A stretch of 64,000 nucleotides of DNA from Epiperipatus broadwayi. Its lineage: Eukaryota > Onychophora > Udeonychophora > Euonychophora > Peripatidae. Below, piece after piece: positions 35,450-48,456 of this stretch. The notes under the pieces are model-generated. The model saw only the letters and a list, made by a program, of their open reading frames with translations, was not told the DNA's origin and ran no database searches. Location of the stretch: contig JAQFVV010000186.1 of NCBI GenBank assembly GCA_028023455.1, forward strand, positions 312,001-376,000, in the 5' to 3' direction. The translations under genes and the position numbers were made by a program. How positions within the stretch are numbered: position 1 is the first letter of the stretch; each line of letters begins with the position of its first letter.

Positions 35450-37800
35450 AAAGTTGCACAAATGCTTTTGATGAATGCTATAAAGAGGTCTTGATTGCTG
35501 TTCTGTTGTGAGATTTGGCATCTGATAGATATAATTGAAATGGGATTACAAAATTTTTGCAAGTAAGCCTTTAAAAAATTTTTTTTTCACTGAGCTTCCA
35601 CTCAAGATTCAATAGCCTGTGCATGGACTTTCATCATCTAGGCAATGCAATGCTGTTGGTGGTTTGCAGACAGAATCCATTGTGTTCAAATTTGTGTAAG
35701 CTGCCTATTTGTTAGAATGGCTGAATAAGCCACTTCAGATATATCTACAATTAGAGACTTTCTTTTAACCACCATCCAATCTAAGTTCTATGATTCATTT
35801 TTGTTAATGACTTGAGCGGTATCGTCTTATGAAGCGGGTTGGTCACTTGTAACTTTTTCCCATTATTGTACTTATGTGATGAATTGTACTTCAACAATTT
35901 TGAATGAGTGCTTCATCCTTCCACTTTGATTGACATGCCATGTGAGCAAATCTCCTAACAAAGTTGAACCATTAGATGATTGTTAGAAGTTTTGCTGACA
36001 AAAGTTTTGACTGTCAATGTAGGTAACTTAATGAGGAATAAATTCAAGATCTCCAAAGTCTCACATAAGCCAATTTTGCAATTTATTATTGCTTTAGAAT
36101 GTACAAATAGATTGATAATCTCTCTGTGGGCATTGCAATTTAGGCACAAATTCAATCCTGGCATTCTAGCATCATTTTTTTGCATAGCTGAACTGCATAA
36201 GACTTTTCACAATCACATTCATTCAGTAGACTGTATGCCACAAAAATTTTACTGGTAATAACTTAATGATAAGACTCTTTAAAAGCAAAGTCATAACTAA
36301 AATTGTTGTGATTGTTTTTTATTTTGTTAACTGATATTTTCAGTGTGGGTTTAGTGGCTCCATCTGATTTATAGTATGCATGAACAATCAGTACCAAAGT
36401 GCTTTCTGGATTTAGTTTTATATCCTTATTACCGCATCTATAATATTAGCTGATATTACTCACTGATTGATTTCATCAAGGGGAGATTGAGAAAGTTTAG
36501 GATCATCATTAATTATGCAAATTTTATTTCTAAGTGCATGGGCAAAAGTAACAATTGTTATCATTTATGTGTTTTAGAATGAAATATTTTGCAAGTAGAA
36601 TTTAATGGCACCAAGGAGACTATCAATATGCACTTGGACTTTGTACGAACTTCTGATCAAAAAGCCATTTGATTATTTTTTTAAGCATTCAGACTATCAA
36701 ATGTTTTGATTCCATTTATTAAGGAAAGAAATGAGTTTGTAGTTAATAAAGTTTGGGGATTTTAAACCTTGTTCATGGAAGAATGTGTACGATCTGATCT
36801 GAAAGAATCAACTGTATCCTTATAACCAGCCACTCATTGGGAAGATATTCGCTCTTTTTCTTGTTTTATCAAGTTTATTTATTACACCCAGTTATATTTT
36901 ATTGTTTATTAGTTCTAGAGGATTTATCAAATTTTATTTAATAATATGATTACGGGATTGTTTATTTAAAAATGATCTTAGTTTAACCAATGTTTAGATC
37001 AAGCATATTGATTATATGAAACGCTATCTTATCCATAGTCAGTATATCCATTTACATCTCTTTTAATGGCCTTGCCATAATATATTTGATAGTAAAGAAA
37101 AATATGTCAATTGAGATTTAATTACATGATGATCAATCTTGGTTCCATTAATACATATAAATAATGTTGAGTCTACCATTGTTGAATCTTTGAAAAATAA
37201 TTTCTTCAAATTTATTCCTGTACTTTCAACCTGTAGTCTTTTACTCCACAAATTTCAGAAAACTTTCTTATTTCATTCATCTTTTTTATGTTTCTTAAAA
37301 TATTTTAATTTCTCAACATTAAATTTTACATCTCGCCTAACAGTATGTAAATGTAGGTTCATTTCATTCTTATAATTTTTTCATATTTGTATCTCAATTT
37401 TTCTTTTTCTTTGTTAATTCGACATATATACTTTTATGTGTGTATTGCTCTTCTATTAAAAGTTTTAAATCTAGGATTACATCTTTGCTAAAAACTTTTT
37501 TTTTAAAGCATATAATCATATTGCTTTTTAATTCTATTTCTACCAAAACCCATCATCTGTGTTTAATTTATAAATAATTTTTTCTTTTTATTCATATCAA
37601 GAGTTTGAAAATATTTATAATTGTTAGCATTTTATAATTCATTACTGTCAATCTTTTTGTTTTGCAAAAAAATTGTGGAAAATATTGTTTTAGTTTTATG
37701 TACATATTTATCTATTTTTAGGTTTATTTTTTGCTTTTATCCGATAGTACTTATTTGGAAAAACAATTCCACTATTCAAATGAATTATTAAGGAATCTGC
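35450..37800 (-). pseudogene. Unrecognised minus-strand coding remnants
   Basis: Less AT-rich than its flanks, with long protein-like stretches on the minus strand broken by stops and frameshifts. Examples are SKDVILDLKLLIEEQY (about 37490-37440), GINLKKLFFKDSTMVDSTLF (about 37215-37156), FAHALRNKICIINDDPKLSQ (about 36545-36490), and a 76-codon open frame (36185-35955) with CLNCNAHREIINLF. The pieces run in one direction and look like one decayed gene or element. I do not recognise the family. Mobile-element origin is likely from the setting but not shown. A chance effect of composition is possible for the smaller pieces. Confidence 0.3.
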
Positions 37801-38149
37801 ATTTATTTATTTTCACTTTTTTTTTCATTAAATGCATAAAAATTTCCTGTTTAATGAAATTATTTCTGAGTTTTATTTGCTTTGTCTTGTGGGACTTAGC
37901 TTAGTGGAAGAATGGCTGATTCTAAGAACTGATCAAAACTGAGAAAGTAAAAAAATAAAAACAGTTTGATTTTAGAAATTAACCTATTCATTTTAGATCA
38001 GTTACATAAAGCTGTTATACTCATCTCTTCCAAAACAACTTTATAAAGATTTGCAGGTGATTTCAGTGAGCTGCTTCAGTTATATCTTCACTCCTTGTTG
38101 AAAAGCATTGGTTTTTTTGCTCTGCTTTAAGACCATATATATATATATA

Positions 38150-38575
38150 CCAGATGCATCCAGCCTTGTAAAGGCCCATGGTTTTATTTAATTGGTTGCT
38201 TTAACAATTTTTTTTAAAGATATAGTGTAAATATGTTTTTTTTATTAAACATTGTTAAATACGTCATTTATCTGAACTACATTAGGGAATTGACGATCAT
38301 GAAAGCACAGAATGCCTTAATGCTGAATTATGAATCAGCATTTGTGACTGTTTCTGTAGCTATCTGGGAACCTTTACAATGAAATATATACTTTATCTCT
38401 GTAGATAAAAGCACTCATACTGATTTTTTCCTCAGCATTTTTTATTTAATAATGGAATTACTTCCTTTGCATGTATGTGGTGGTTGTGAATTTGACATGT
38501 GACATTGGACAAACATTCACACATTTGTCAATCATTCAACAGAGAAAATACTGATTTTATATATAAGATATTGTT
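38150..38575 (+). repeat. R4 dispersed repeat, copy 2
   Basis: AATTGGTTGCTTTAACAATT (38190-38209), then TTTTTTTAAAGAT, recurs from copy 1 (19040-19445), as does TGTGAATTTGACATGTGACA (38486-38505) and the end before TTTTATATATA. This copy has extra sequence between these blocks. Confidence 0.65.
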
Positions 38576-39600
38576 TGTAATTGTAGTTATAAAATTTTCT
38601 AAAAACATATAGTTTTTAACTGGAAATGGAAACAAGCTTATAGAGGATCACGAAAAAAATATATGACTATTTACTTTCTGATATCTTTATTTAAAATATA
38701 ATCAATAATATATATATATTTAATGATAACAGAAAATGATAGAAATTATTAATACAACAGAAAATAAAATTTATTTTAAAAAAGTAGAAAAAGACATAAT
38801 TATCTGTCTTTATATACTATAATACAACTAGATAAACAAGAGAAGTGGAAAAGATCATTCATAACTATGTCTCAGTTGAATTCTGATCAGGTAAAACAAT
38901 CCCAAACAGCCAGTACTTAATCTTCCTATTATTGATTAGTAAATGGCTATTTTAAGTGTTAAATGAGAATGGAAAACTACTAAAATCTTTGCCAGATTAA
39001 CAAATAGCAAGATTGCTAAAATATTTCTTCACTTCTTCCTTAATTAAGAATGAAAAATAGAGATTTTTTACAATGAGTTATTTGAAAATTTTTTTCTGGA
39101 TTTTTATTTTATTTTGTGAAAACAATCACAAAAGGATTAACCTATTATTTATGAATTAGTTGATGAGAAATAAATATGTTTTTAAATATTTATTTAAAAA
39201 AAATAATATATATATATTTAATATTGTACTAGCCTCTCCAAACTTTTTATCACTGAGGGTGCCATTAGGTCACTGTCAACCTAGAAAATTTGATTTACTG
39301 TGATCAAAAAATTAAGTTATAATGAATGTTCCGAAATAAATGCTGCCAACTAGTCATAGGGAGAGAAAGATCTTAAACATTGTTTAGACAGTTGAGGGAC
39401 AGGACACAGAAACAAACATAAGCCAAAAACAAATATAATTATTAATAATTTTCAAGTTTTATTAAATAAAAATTTTAATAAAAATTTCACCCATATTTAT
39501 CTGAGAGTGCACATGAATATTGTAGCATCAAACAGGTTGGCAGATAATTCCTAAACTTATAGAGAATTATGATTTTTCTGCCATTGAATTATCTACACAC
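38576..39600. other. AT-rich, no gene
   Basis: No coding, RNA or repeat-family signal recognised. Confidence 0.4.
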
Positions 39601-39639
39601 ATTACGCTCTCTGATTTCTACTTTTCTTTTCTTAGAGAC

Positions 39640-39800
39640 TTTTAGTAATGGTGATCTTGAACAGAAGTTAACAAACAATGTGGAGCGACCAGTAAAGACA
39701 TCTGGCCCAAAACAAGGATGTCCTATGCTCCTTCAGTAAGGGCTCACATTTATGATATGGCTCTTAAGGTTATCTCCATGCAAGTAAATGAAAAAGATTA
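39640..39800 (+). pseudogene. Possible LINE reverse-transcriptase fragment (L1-like)
   Basis: At 39695-39730 the plus frame reads VKTSGPKQGCPM, close to the SG-x-x-QGCP block that precedes the catalytic centre in L1-type reverse transcriptases. Upstream LTNNVERP and downstream ALKVISMQVNEKDY (after a frameshift near 39735) fit the same block order. The piece is short and the rest of the element was not found, so this is a weak call. Confidence 0.35.
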
Positions 39801-42195
39801 TGATTTACCTAATTGTAAATATTATAAAAGCACAATCTTATGCTCTATAAGGCATACAAGAAAAACATAACTACATAGTTGATAAATCGCTAGCCAAAAG
39901 ATTTATGGTCTGCAGGAGACACAAACACCTATTAAACTAAAGTAAATCAAATAAAAGGGGATAGGTGATCTAAAAAGGAAAACTATTATCTGCTAAAGCT
40001 TTTAACAACAAATAATAATAAAAAATGAGTATAAAATATCAACTGCCAATACACTCTCTGACAAAGCAATAAAAATAAAATATTAAATTAATTGTCTATA
40101 ATTTATAAATCATAATAGAAAATGCATATAATAAACAAAATATTTAGAAAACTATTAATTCTAAACTCCTACTAATAAGCCTATCATAGGTTTGTATTTC
40201 TTTTTCTTTGAGTATCAAGTTTAGATTTAAGCCTTGGTTAAATATAAGAATGTTCAGTTATCTTCAGGGCTTCAATTCTGCTGTCTGATTTATTCCCGTA
40301 GTGTGTGCAAGGTTTTAGTCATATCAAGAGTACACTTTGGTTTTTGATCTGCAATCTGGTCATGGAGCATGAAGGTAATCTTCAGGATTAGTTTTGAAGT
40401 AGAAATTAGGGTATATTCATGATGACACAATTTCGAGCTCCGGGGTTCATCTTGGAAGAGTTTTAGCACAGCATACTTTTAATATGGTTTTTTAAGGCAG
40501 GTAGTTGCTGCATTGTCCATGAATGGTCATTTTCTGTTCTCCTTAAATGGTTGTTTTAGCAGTCTGCAATCCACAATTTATAATCTATTGGCAGTCTTAA
40601 CTTTGCAATTAACACAGCAATCTTCTTTTTCCTCATTTCTTTTCTTTTCAAAAAAAGTTTTTTATAGACTTTTTATCTCCCACCAGATCTTAAAATCTAA
40701 CTAGAGCTAGTCTTTATATCCCACCAGATCTCAATTAAAATTTTAACCAAGGCTATTCTTTATGTTTTCTCTTTCCTTTTTAAATATCACTTTTAATAAT
40801 TTAAAAAATAACTATCAGCTTTTAAAATAGACTAAAAGAAAACAAACAAAAATTCTCAAGCAAAACTCTTTCAAAGCAAAATGTTTTTATGATTTCCATT
40901 TATAATCGAGTACATGTGTTATGGAAGTACATTTAAAAATATATATATATAAAATTTTAAATAAAATTTTCTCTTTTCTTTTAAAATCTTTATAGATATA
41001 CATTTTAGTTTTGATTTTAGAATGGTTGACTTTCAAAGCAGAGAAATATATATGTATTATAAGATTATAATGTATTTAATATATACATATATTTAATAAT
41101 GCTAATACATATTAGCATTATTGCTGAAGATCTGAATATAATATACATATATAAAATAAATTTTTAAACAGAACAGGTTGATCAATTTTGTTGATTAAGT
41201 CTAAAAAACTGCATTAGTAGTTATTTAAAAGATCCTTGAAGTGCAGAGGTAATATAACCATCTGCCATTCTTATGTTCTGGAATTTGGTCCTGGATCAAT
41301 AGAAATTTTTTTCAGTAGGTTTAGAATTTTTTTTCAGGTAACTGGGCCACAACCATCAAAGTTAACCATCTGATATTGGTAAATGGGGGTCTACATATTG
41401 TTATGCATGTAAAACAAGGATGAAAATTACTAAAACTCTCACCTGGTAAATGGTAAATCTTGTAAATACTGACTTTTCATTCATTGTTCCTTAATGAGGG
41501 ATAGTTGGAAAGAGGTTGATATTTTTTTTTTGGTACTAATATATTAAAAAAAAGACATTGATATTGCAGCAGCTATTTATAATAAAAGGGTTTACCTATT
41601 TATGATCTATTTGAACTAAGCAGTAGATGAAAAAATATCTATTAAATAAAAGCAAATGTATTTATTAAAATAAAACCAAATTATAAAGCTAATAAAGTGT
41701 AGAAAAATAAAGTAAATTAAAATATATTAAATAATAATAATTCTTAAAAAAAGTCGCAATGGAGTTGCCTGTTATCTGAAAGGAGAGTGATTATTCTTTG
41801 AGACCTCAAAGGACTTAAACAGTTGATGTCTACTAGTCATTCTTACTGTTGCAGCTGTTATTACCATGTAGTTATTTACATGGTAAACAAACAAGACTGG
41901 GCTGTTTACCAATGCAAATCAGACATCAGTGAATTTATTGGCTTTTTACTTGTGAGATTTAAAACAAAGAACATCATGGTCTTTTTCCTCGGTTGCCTGA
42001 TATTTCTTAATTGAAACATTGAGTTTTTATGAAGGCAGGTTAAATGTATATGTAATTGATTTTTTCTTAAATGTACAATCATGGCAAAACTAAATTAGAG
42101 ACACATGGATAAAGAAGCTATGTCAATAATATTGACAACTGCATGAATATGCTTTATCAATAGTGACAGGTCACAAATGACTTCTAAATATAGTT
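39801..42195. other. AT-rich, no gene recognised
   Basis: 40200-40640 is slightly less AT-rich but has no extended frame. Inverted ATAATGCTAATA/ATTAGCATTATT near 41095-41122 makes a small hairpin. The rest is simple AT-rich DNA. Confidence 0.4.
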
Positions 42196-42197
42196 AC

Positions 42198-42417
42198 AAG
42201 ATTGGTGTCAATAAACATCACATGACCACCCTCTCTTATGCTTGTGTATAACTGTTGTTTGAACAGATAAAACTAACTATATATATTGCCACGCACAGCA
42301 AGCTAGAGTAATAAATGGATGCCAGAAGGCTTGTGCATAAAATTCCCATCTAGTACCTACTCATCCAATATCCCCAGACTAGTATAGTGAGTTTTGCCTG
42401 TTTTAAGATTGGAGTCA
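42198..42417 (+). mobile_element. FB1 foldback element, copy 6 (about 194 bp)
   Basis: Spans 42211-42404, flanked by AAGATTGGTGTCA (42198-42210) and AAGATTGGAGTCA (42405-42417), 12/13 identical. The left arm is intact through CATCCAATATCCCCAGACTA, then jumps straight to the right end GTGAGTTTTGCCTGTTTT. Almost the whole right arm is gone. Confidence 0.8.
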
Positions 42418-43235
42418 GTGTTAATTCCTTTATATTCATTCATATTATGTGAATTGAACTTTTTTTGTCTCAGCATATAGTATGATTTAAATTACAAAAA
42501 GTTGATAATGTCTATACAATTTGTAATGTCAAGAATCCCCTATAAATTGCAAATCCAGAAATTAGATATTGGGATTAATTTGTATAGCTGTTTTATTGTA
42601 AAGTGTGTTAAACAGACAGATCAGTAAGTTGAAGCAAAAGCAATGCAGGATATAAAACATTTTTTCAATTGGATATATGAGTAGCCAATTAAATATCCAA
42701 TAACTTTGTGATCCTCTTTTGTAACTATATGCTAAAGATGTATAGTAAATAGTGGTAGAATATTAAAATATTCAAAGGCATGAGAAAAATATTTAATCTT
42801 TCTGTGGCCATATAATATTAAAATTGAGACTAAATTTGCAAAAAAAAAATATGCATGTTTTTTAATTTGAATAATGATTTTTTTTATCAAAATTTTTATT
42901 AAAATTAATTTTAAACAACTAAAAGAATGACTAAATGGTTAAAGGAAATAAAAAAAAAACATCTTGGTTTTTTACATGAGCTAAAATGTATTTTTTTCTT
43001 TCCGACTGATATAAGTAAATTTTTCTAAAAACATCAGATAATTATAAAAACAAATATGTTTTATATTTATTAAATAACACATTTTTCAAATTATTGAAAA
43101 CAATCTGAAAACAAAAAAAAATGTTTACAATTATTTCTTCTTGATAAATAAAATTTAAACAAATGTTACCATTTTGTGTAATTTGAATTCTGCAATTTAT
43201 GCTTTGAACTATAGAACTTTATTAGGAATTACATG
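42418..43235. other. AT-rich, no feature
   Basis: No supported feature. Confidence 0.4.
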
Positions 43236-43237
43236 CT

Positions 43238-43478
43238 GGACTAGAGTATTACCGTAATTCAATATTCAGAATCTAAAGGTCCAGATTTTTATTCTCATAC
43301 TAGTATTGTCATTGGTCAGCCAGAAACACCTGAAGAAGAGAGAAGAATACCACTCAAAACATTAAACCTCTGTGTTATTACTAATAATCAAATATATTAG
43401 CAAAATTGAAATAAAATTTGATTTTTTTCTAAGGAAATTCAATATTTAATATTGGATGATGGAAATAATCGAACATAT
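43238..43478 (+). repeat. P2 3'-module/SINE-type repeat copy
   Basis: Starts within the tRNA-like head (CTAGAGTATTACCGTAATTC) and carries the shared middle (CCTGAAGAAGAGAGAAGAAT) and tail (GGATGATGGAAATAATCGAA). It aligns throughout with 62905-63150. The A box is missing and the B-box region is degraded (GGTCCAGATTTTTATTC). Confidence 0.75.
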
Positions 43479-43479
43479 A

Positions 43480-45003
43480 ATTCCTATTGAAATGCCATCA
43501 ACACAAATCTTCAGACCAAACAAAATATAAAACTATATTTTGTTAATAATTCTTGTCATTTATTAATAAAAACAAAAGCTAAACTGTATATTTATTGTTC
43601 ATTTGAAAGCATTTACTGCAAGATTGCAATACAAGTATGGACATAGAGATGGTTCAAATATTGTCCAAGTTAAATTGTGACCAGAAAATTTAATTATCTT
43701 ACTATTTGTGCCAATCATAAAAGTATGATTAGACATATCATCCATTTATTAGAAATAATCCTTCCATAAATCACATTTCAAATTTGTTTGCAATTTTAGA
43801 TTGTATGCATTACATTTATATAAATAAATCAAAAAATTAGAAACTTCTTTCAACAAACTAATAATAAAACAAACCAGATGATCTTGTACTTATTAAAAGA
43901 AAATAGACCCAAAACTTTCCTAAAAATTAAAATGTTTTTTGTTGTAAAAGTTTTTCCCCAAGTAAAGGCTATTTACTTTTTCACAAGTTTTCTTCATCAT
44001 CCAGTCTATAGTTGATGCGCGAACTGCTTATATTCATTGTCTTAGTTTTTTAACATTAGTACTAAGATTTATTTCACCATTTGGTGTTTCATTTACATGT
44101 GTCTGACATTATCTACTCATACCGAGTTTTTTTGGCAATATTTTTCTTTAGAGTAAAAAGTGGGAGAAAGCATATACTCCTATCAGATAATTAATTTTTA
44201 TCTTTTTATTTTTTTCTGTTTTGGCCCAATATGCTTTTATTATCCCAATATCTACAAGTCTTTCTGTATTTTTGTTTAATATTTCTATTAATACATCATG
44301 TATTATTCTGTTGACTGCTTTGTCTAAAACTGACCACAAGAATTGAATATTAATATGTTTTGGATTTTCAACTATTTATGTAATGAAATATTACGCACCC
44401 AATCAAAATCATATATTTATATGATTTTTTTCTTTAACTATTAATGTGACTGAGAAGAACTAACTCTATTGTATGTGTGTGTTAATTTTTGGTAAAGGTG
44501 TAATATCGAATTATTTCATTCTTAGCAGTACAGATTGGATATATTTGATTCAAGATTTTGAGTTTTCCCATTTGTCTCTTTTTGTTATTAATTATTCAAC
44601 TGGGATTCTATCAATTCCTACTGCACTAATTTACTTTATGAATTTAATATCTTACTTCTTTTTCAATAATGTTGATCTTTCTTTTATATTTAATTTATAA
44701 TTTTGATTTGTAAGAATATTGTAGATCAAGTGGAAACAATGACTTTCATTGAATTGAATTGAATTTTATTTTCAGAATAGAAACATGAGAAATATCAGTA
44801 CTTTTTTTAAAATTTGCATATATGTGTGGTTAGAGACTTGCAACACAGTTGCTCGTACACTTGCTAACTTGCTGCAACCAGGAGTTCAAATTTTAGTAAA
44901 ATTCAGAAACTTTCAATTGTTAATTAGTGGATAGTAAAGGGAAACTAGAGAAAGCCCATCAATTTCTCATCATTTTACTAGTCAAATAAAAATTGTTTTT
45001 TTC
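43480..45003. other. AT-rich, no gene
   Basis: No recognised element or RNA gene. The tandem TTGAATTGAATTGAATTTTA near 44751 is a small satellite-like run. Confidence 0.4.
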
Positions 45004-45427
45004 TTTACTATTTTTTAAACCACTAAACATCACATGATCACTATTTATTATGCTTGCTCATAACTGTTATTAAACAGGCAAAACTCTCCATATAGTAGTG
45101 CCACTCAGTGCAAGCCAGAGTAATCAATGGATACCAGAAGGCTTGTGCATAAAATCCCTATCTAATGCCTACATATCCAATATTCCCAGACTAGATTCTA
45201 GCTTGTGGCTTTAGGAGCCTTGGATTTGAGAGCACTGCACCTAGACCTTATAGATCCCAGACTCCTCACTGATGAAAGCCACAAGCTAGAATCTAGTCTG
45301 GGAATATTGGATAAGTAGCACTAGATAGCAATTTTATGCACAAGCCTTCTGGCATCCATTGATTAGTCTGGTATGCACTGAGTGGCACTACTGTATGGAG
45401 AGTTTTGCCTGTTTTACTATTTTTTAA
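45004..45427 (+). mobile_element. FB1 foldback element, copy 7
   Basis: About 394 bp (45019-45412) with a perfect 15-bp duplication TTTACTATTTTTTAA (45004-45018 and 45413-45427). The head ACCACTAAACATCACATGAT and both arms are present. AATCAATGGATACCAGAAGG (45122) is answered by CTTCTGGCATCCATTGATT (45346). The apex is shorter than in copy 2. Confidence 0.88.
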
Positions 45428-45429
45428 CA

Positions 45430-46335
45430 GTGAGATTCCTGAGGGTGTTTTTACCATGAAGTGGATTATTTAATGACTGTTTAAATATTTAAGATAGTCT
45501 TTAAATAAACATTTTTAGCTTGCATAGAAAGAGTTTAATATTATATGATGATTTAATTCCTATTTAATAATGGTAATCATGAGTGCCTACCTTCATACTT
45601 TAAAAATAAAATATATTACATTAAGTTAGCTATAAATAGACTTCTAACTGCTGTGTTAACATGGTTAACAAATACTTACAACTTCAACATATCTGGTTTG
45701 GCTAAATTACATCTGAAATTTATATGTAATATGAGATTAGTCTGTTTATTTTTTGTTACCTAATAGTTGATGTTATTGACGATAATCTAATGTTAAAATT
45801 TGCAATACATAGTTCAAAATGTATTCCATAGTTATTACAATCGGTGCCAGTATTTATTATATATTTAAACATATAATTATATTTACATGTATATAATTAG
45901 AGATGAAATGTAAATTAAACTTTTGGGGAAAATGTAAATATTGGTATTTTGCTTGGGGCAAAAGTATAACTTAACATTTTTATTTCTTAAATTACAATTC
46001 TGCTTTACTTTCTTTCAATAATTCCCTGATTAAAGAAAGGTTTTAAATAGCATAAATTTATTTTCCAATAAACATATATAAAAGTTATTTCATTTTTTTC
46101 TGTTTTAAAAATATGCATTAATTTAATTTTTGTCTGAGAAGAAAAACGAAAATATATTATCGAAACAAAATACAATTTATATATATATGTATAGGAGCAT
46201 GGATTCACCAAAATATCACATGGCTCCAGTTTATATAATGCTTTTCATTAGCAAATTCTCTTTCTTTCATTCTATTTACACCAAATAGTGTAAATTGTAA
46301 ACTTGAGTAATCAATAGATGGTAGATTAGAATAAT
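45430..46335. other. AT-rich, no gene
   Basis: No supported feature. Confidence 0.4.
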
Positions 46336-46339
46336 TAAT

Positions 46340-46660
46340 GAGTCTGTCCAATGGTATACATATTACCAGACTAGTTTCTAGCTTATGGTTTTCATTACTG
46401 ATGAGTTATGGATCTAGTGCACTTGGATTTTTTTTTCTAAACATTAATATGGTTTTAAATTTGGCTATTAGTTGGGTAAAGAAAAAGAAAAAAAAATATG
46501 GCTGCTGGAGGAAAGATACATTGGATCCATAAACTCCAGCTTGTACCAGATTAAGATCCTAAACACCTTATTGATAAAACTATAAGCTAGAAACTAGTCT
46601 GGAGAAATGGATATGATAGCACTTGATATGTATTTATTAAGCATTATCATTAGGATTTTT
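46340..46660. mobile_element. FB1 fragment, worn copy
   Basis: Has the centre and part of both arms: CCAGACTAGTTTCTAGCTTA at 46366-46385, GGCTGCTGGAGG at 46499-46510, AAGCTAGAAACTAGTCTGGA at 46583-46602. Head and terminal repeats are not recognisable. Confidence 0.65.
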
Positions 46661-47868
46661 GATTACTCAAATTAATATTCGTTAACATAATTTGCTATTG
46701 TATACATACATATTTGTACTGCACTTAATAGACTTTTTATTACAAATAATATATGTGGAAACCAGAACAATAGCAAAAATAACAAACTTTTGAATTGTGA
46801 TGTTGGTAATTACAGGAGATAGCAAGGAAAATGACCAATGGGTGTTGAATTAGATTAAACCTGAATTTTTCTTGCCATTGTAAATATATATCAATAATTT
46901 TAATCTTAAATAACATTTGACTCTGCTCAAATATGTATTGTTTATGAGTATAAATACTTCACAGAATAATTATGTCATAGTAATGTATTTGGATATTATT
47001 ATTCCATGAAGTATTTAAAAATATATATATATTTAATGGTTTTTAATATATCTTTTAACTAACCAGGTCTCTTCAATTAGGCAAAGCCATCCATACTTCT
47101 ACAAATACTACATACCATTGTTTTGTATTTATTGATGCTATGATTATAATATTTTTAACAAAGATTTATTCTAAACAATTGTCCTTCAAAAAATAGGTAA
47201 ATAATTATTAATTATTTTAAATTTAATATAGATGTGTTTCTAATTCATTACATACATATTTTTCTAAACTGAATGCATGATCAAAATAACATGTGTACTA
47301 AGTTTTAAAAAGGGCAGAAATGGCTTAAGATGCATACCCCTTTAGCAATACAAATGAATGATTTTGATTTAATATATATCATATTCAAATCTTCATAAAT
47401 TGCTGCTGAAGGATCAGAAATATTTAAGAAATTAAGACTAATGGAGTTGCCCCAAATATGCATTCCGCTTACTTGTATTATTTTGAAAGCAATGGGGTTC
47501 AAACATTATGCATAGAATGATTTAAAACTTGTCATAGATAACATTGAGTGTTTTAGAAAGGAAGGAATGCTCTAATTAACTTGAAATCTATTGAGAAAGT
47601 GTAAAGTTGATAGATTAATCTCACTTTGACTGTATTTCACATCACCCTTAAAAAGACAATAGTGCATCGGAAAAAGGATTTTTTTATGGCCAATTAATGT
47701 GATTAGATTATTAAAATAATGTAATTTAAGTTATAAAAAAAATAATATTGATTGCACATTGAAAATGTTTTTGAAAGTAAAAGGTCGATCATAAATCAAA
47801 GAAATAGATGTAATGCAATTTTCAGCTGAACAAATATATTCTGCTACTGTTAATTTCCAGAACTAATG
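46661..47868. other. AT-rich, no gene
   Basis: No supported feature. Confidence 0.4.
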
Positions 47869-47869
47869 T

Positions 47870-48456
47870 CTAATTATAGGGATTTGAATACAGACTTTGC
47901 TTCAGCTATTCACTATCTCATACAACCAATGCACACAACCACACACATGTGAAAAAGACAAATGATCTCCAATATACTATTCATGCCCAACCAGCTTTCA
48001 TCAATTGGTCCAGATCATCATCTACCACACATAATCAGTGCTGAAATTCTCTATAATTACATCTAAACTTCAAGTATATAAATTATATCTATATTCAAGT
48101 ATTACAGATTTAGTCTTCTCTCTTTCACGTATTTAAATGGACAAGGTCCTGTACATGAGGGGGCTCAGATTGAACATGGGAATGACAATAATATTGGCAT
48201 CAACAAGGGATTTGGGCATTATATCATCAGATTTTCAATGGTATGGATAGCTGAAGAGTTGACAGTTGATTAGATTGAAACATTTCCATTAAAGTTTGAA
48301 GATTTGCCATCTTAATATAAACTTAGCACTGATTACACACACATATATATATATATATATATGGGAGATGATGATCTGGACCAACTTATGAGTGCTGATT
48401 CAGCACAAATTATATATATTGGAGATCATTTATCTTTTTCACATGTGTGTGGTCAT
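47870..48456. repeat. R3 repeat copy with both halves
   Basis: Left half minus-oriented (CTTTGCTTCAGCTATTCACT, AAGACAAATGATCTCCAATA, TTGGTCCAGATCATCATCTA). Right half plus-oriented from about 48235 (TGGTATGGATAGCTGAAGAG through GATGATGATCTGGACCAACT and CACATGTGTGTGGTCAT). The halves make a foldback. A TA microsatellite lies at 48345-48361. Confidence 0.65.
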
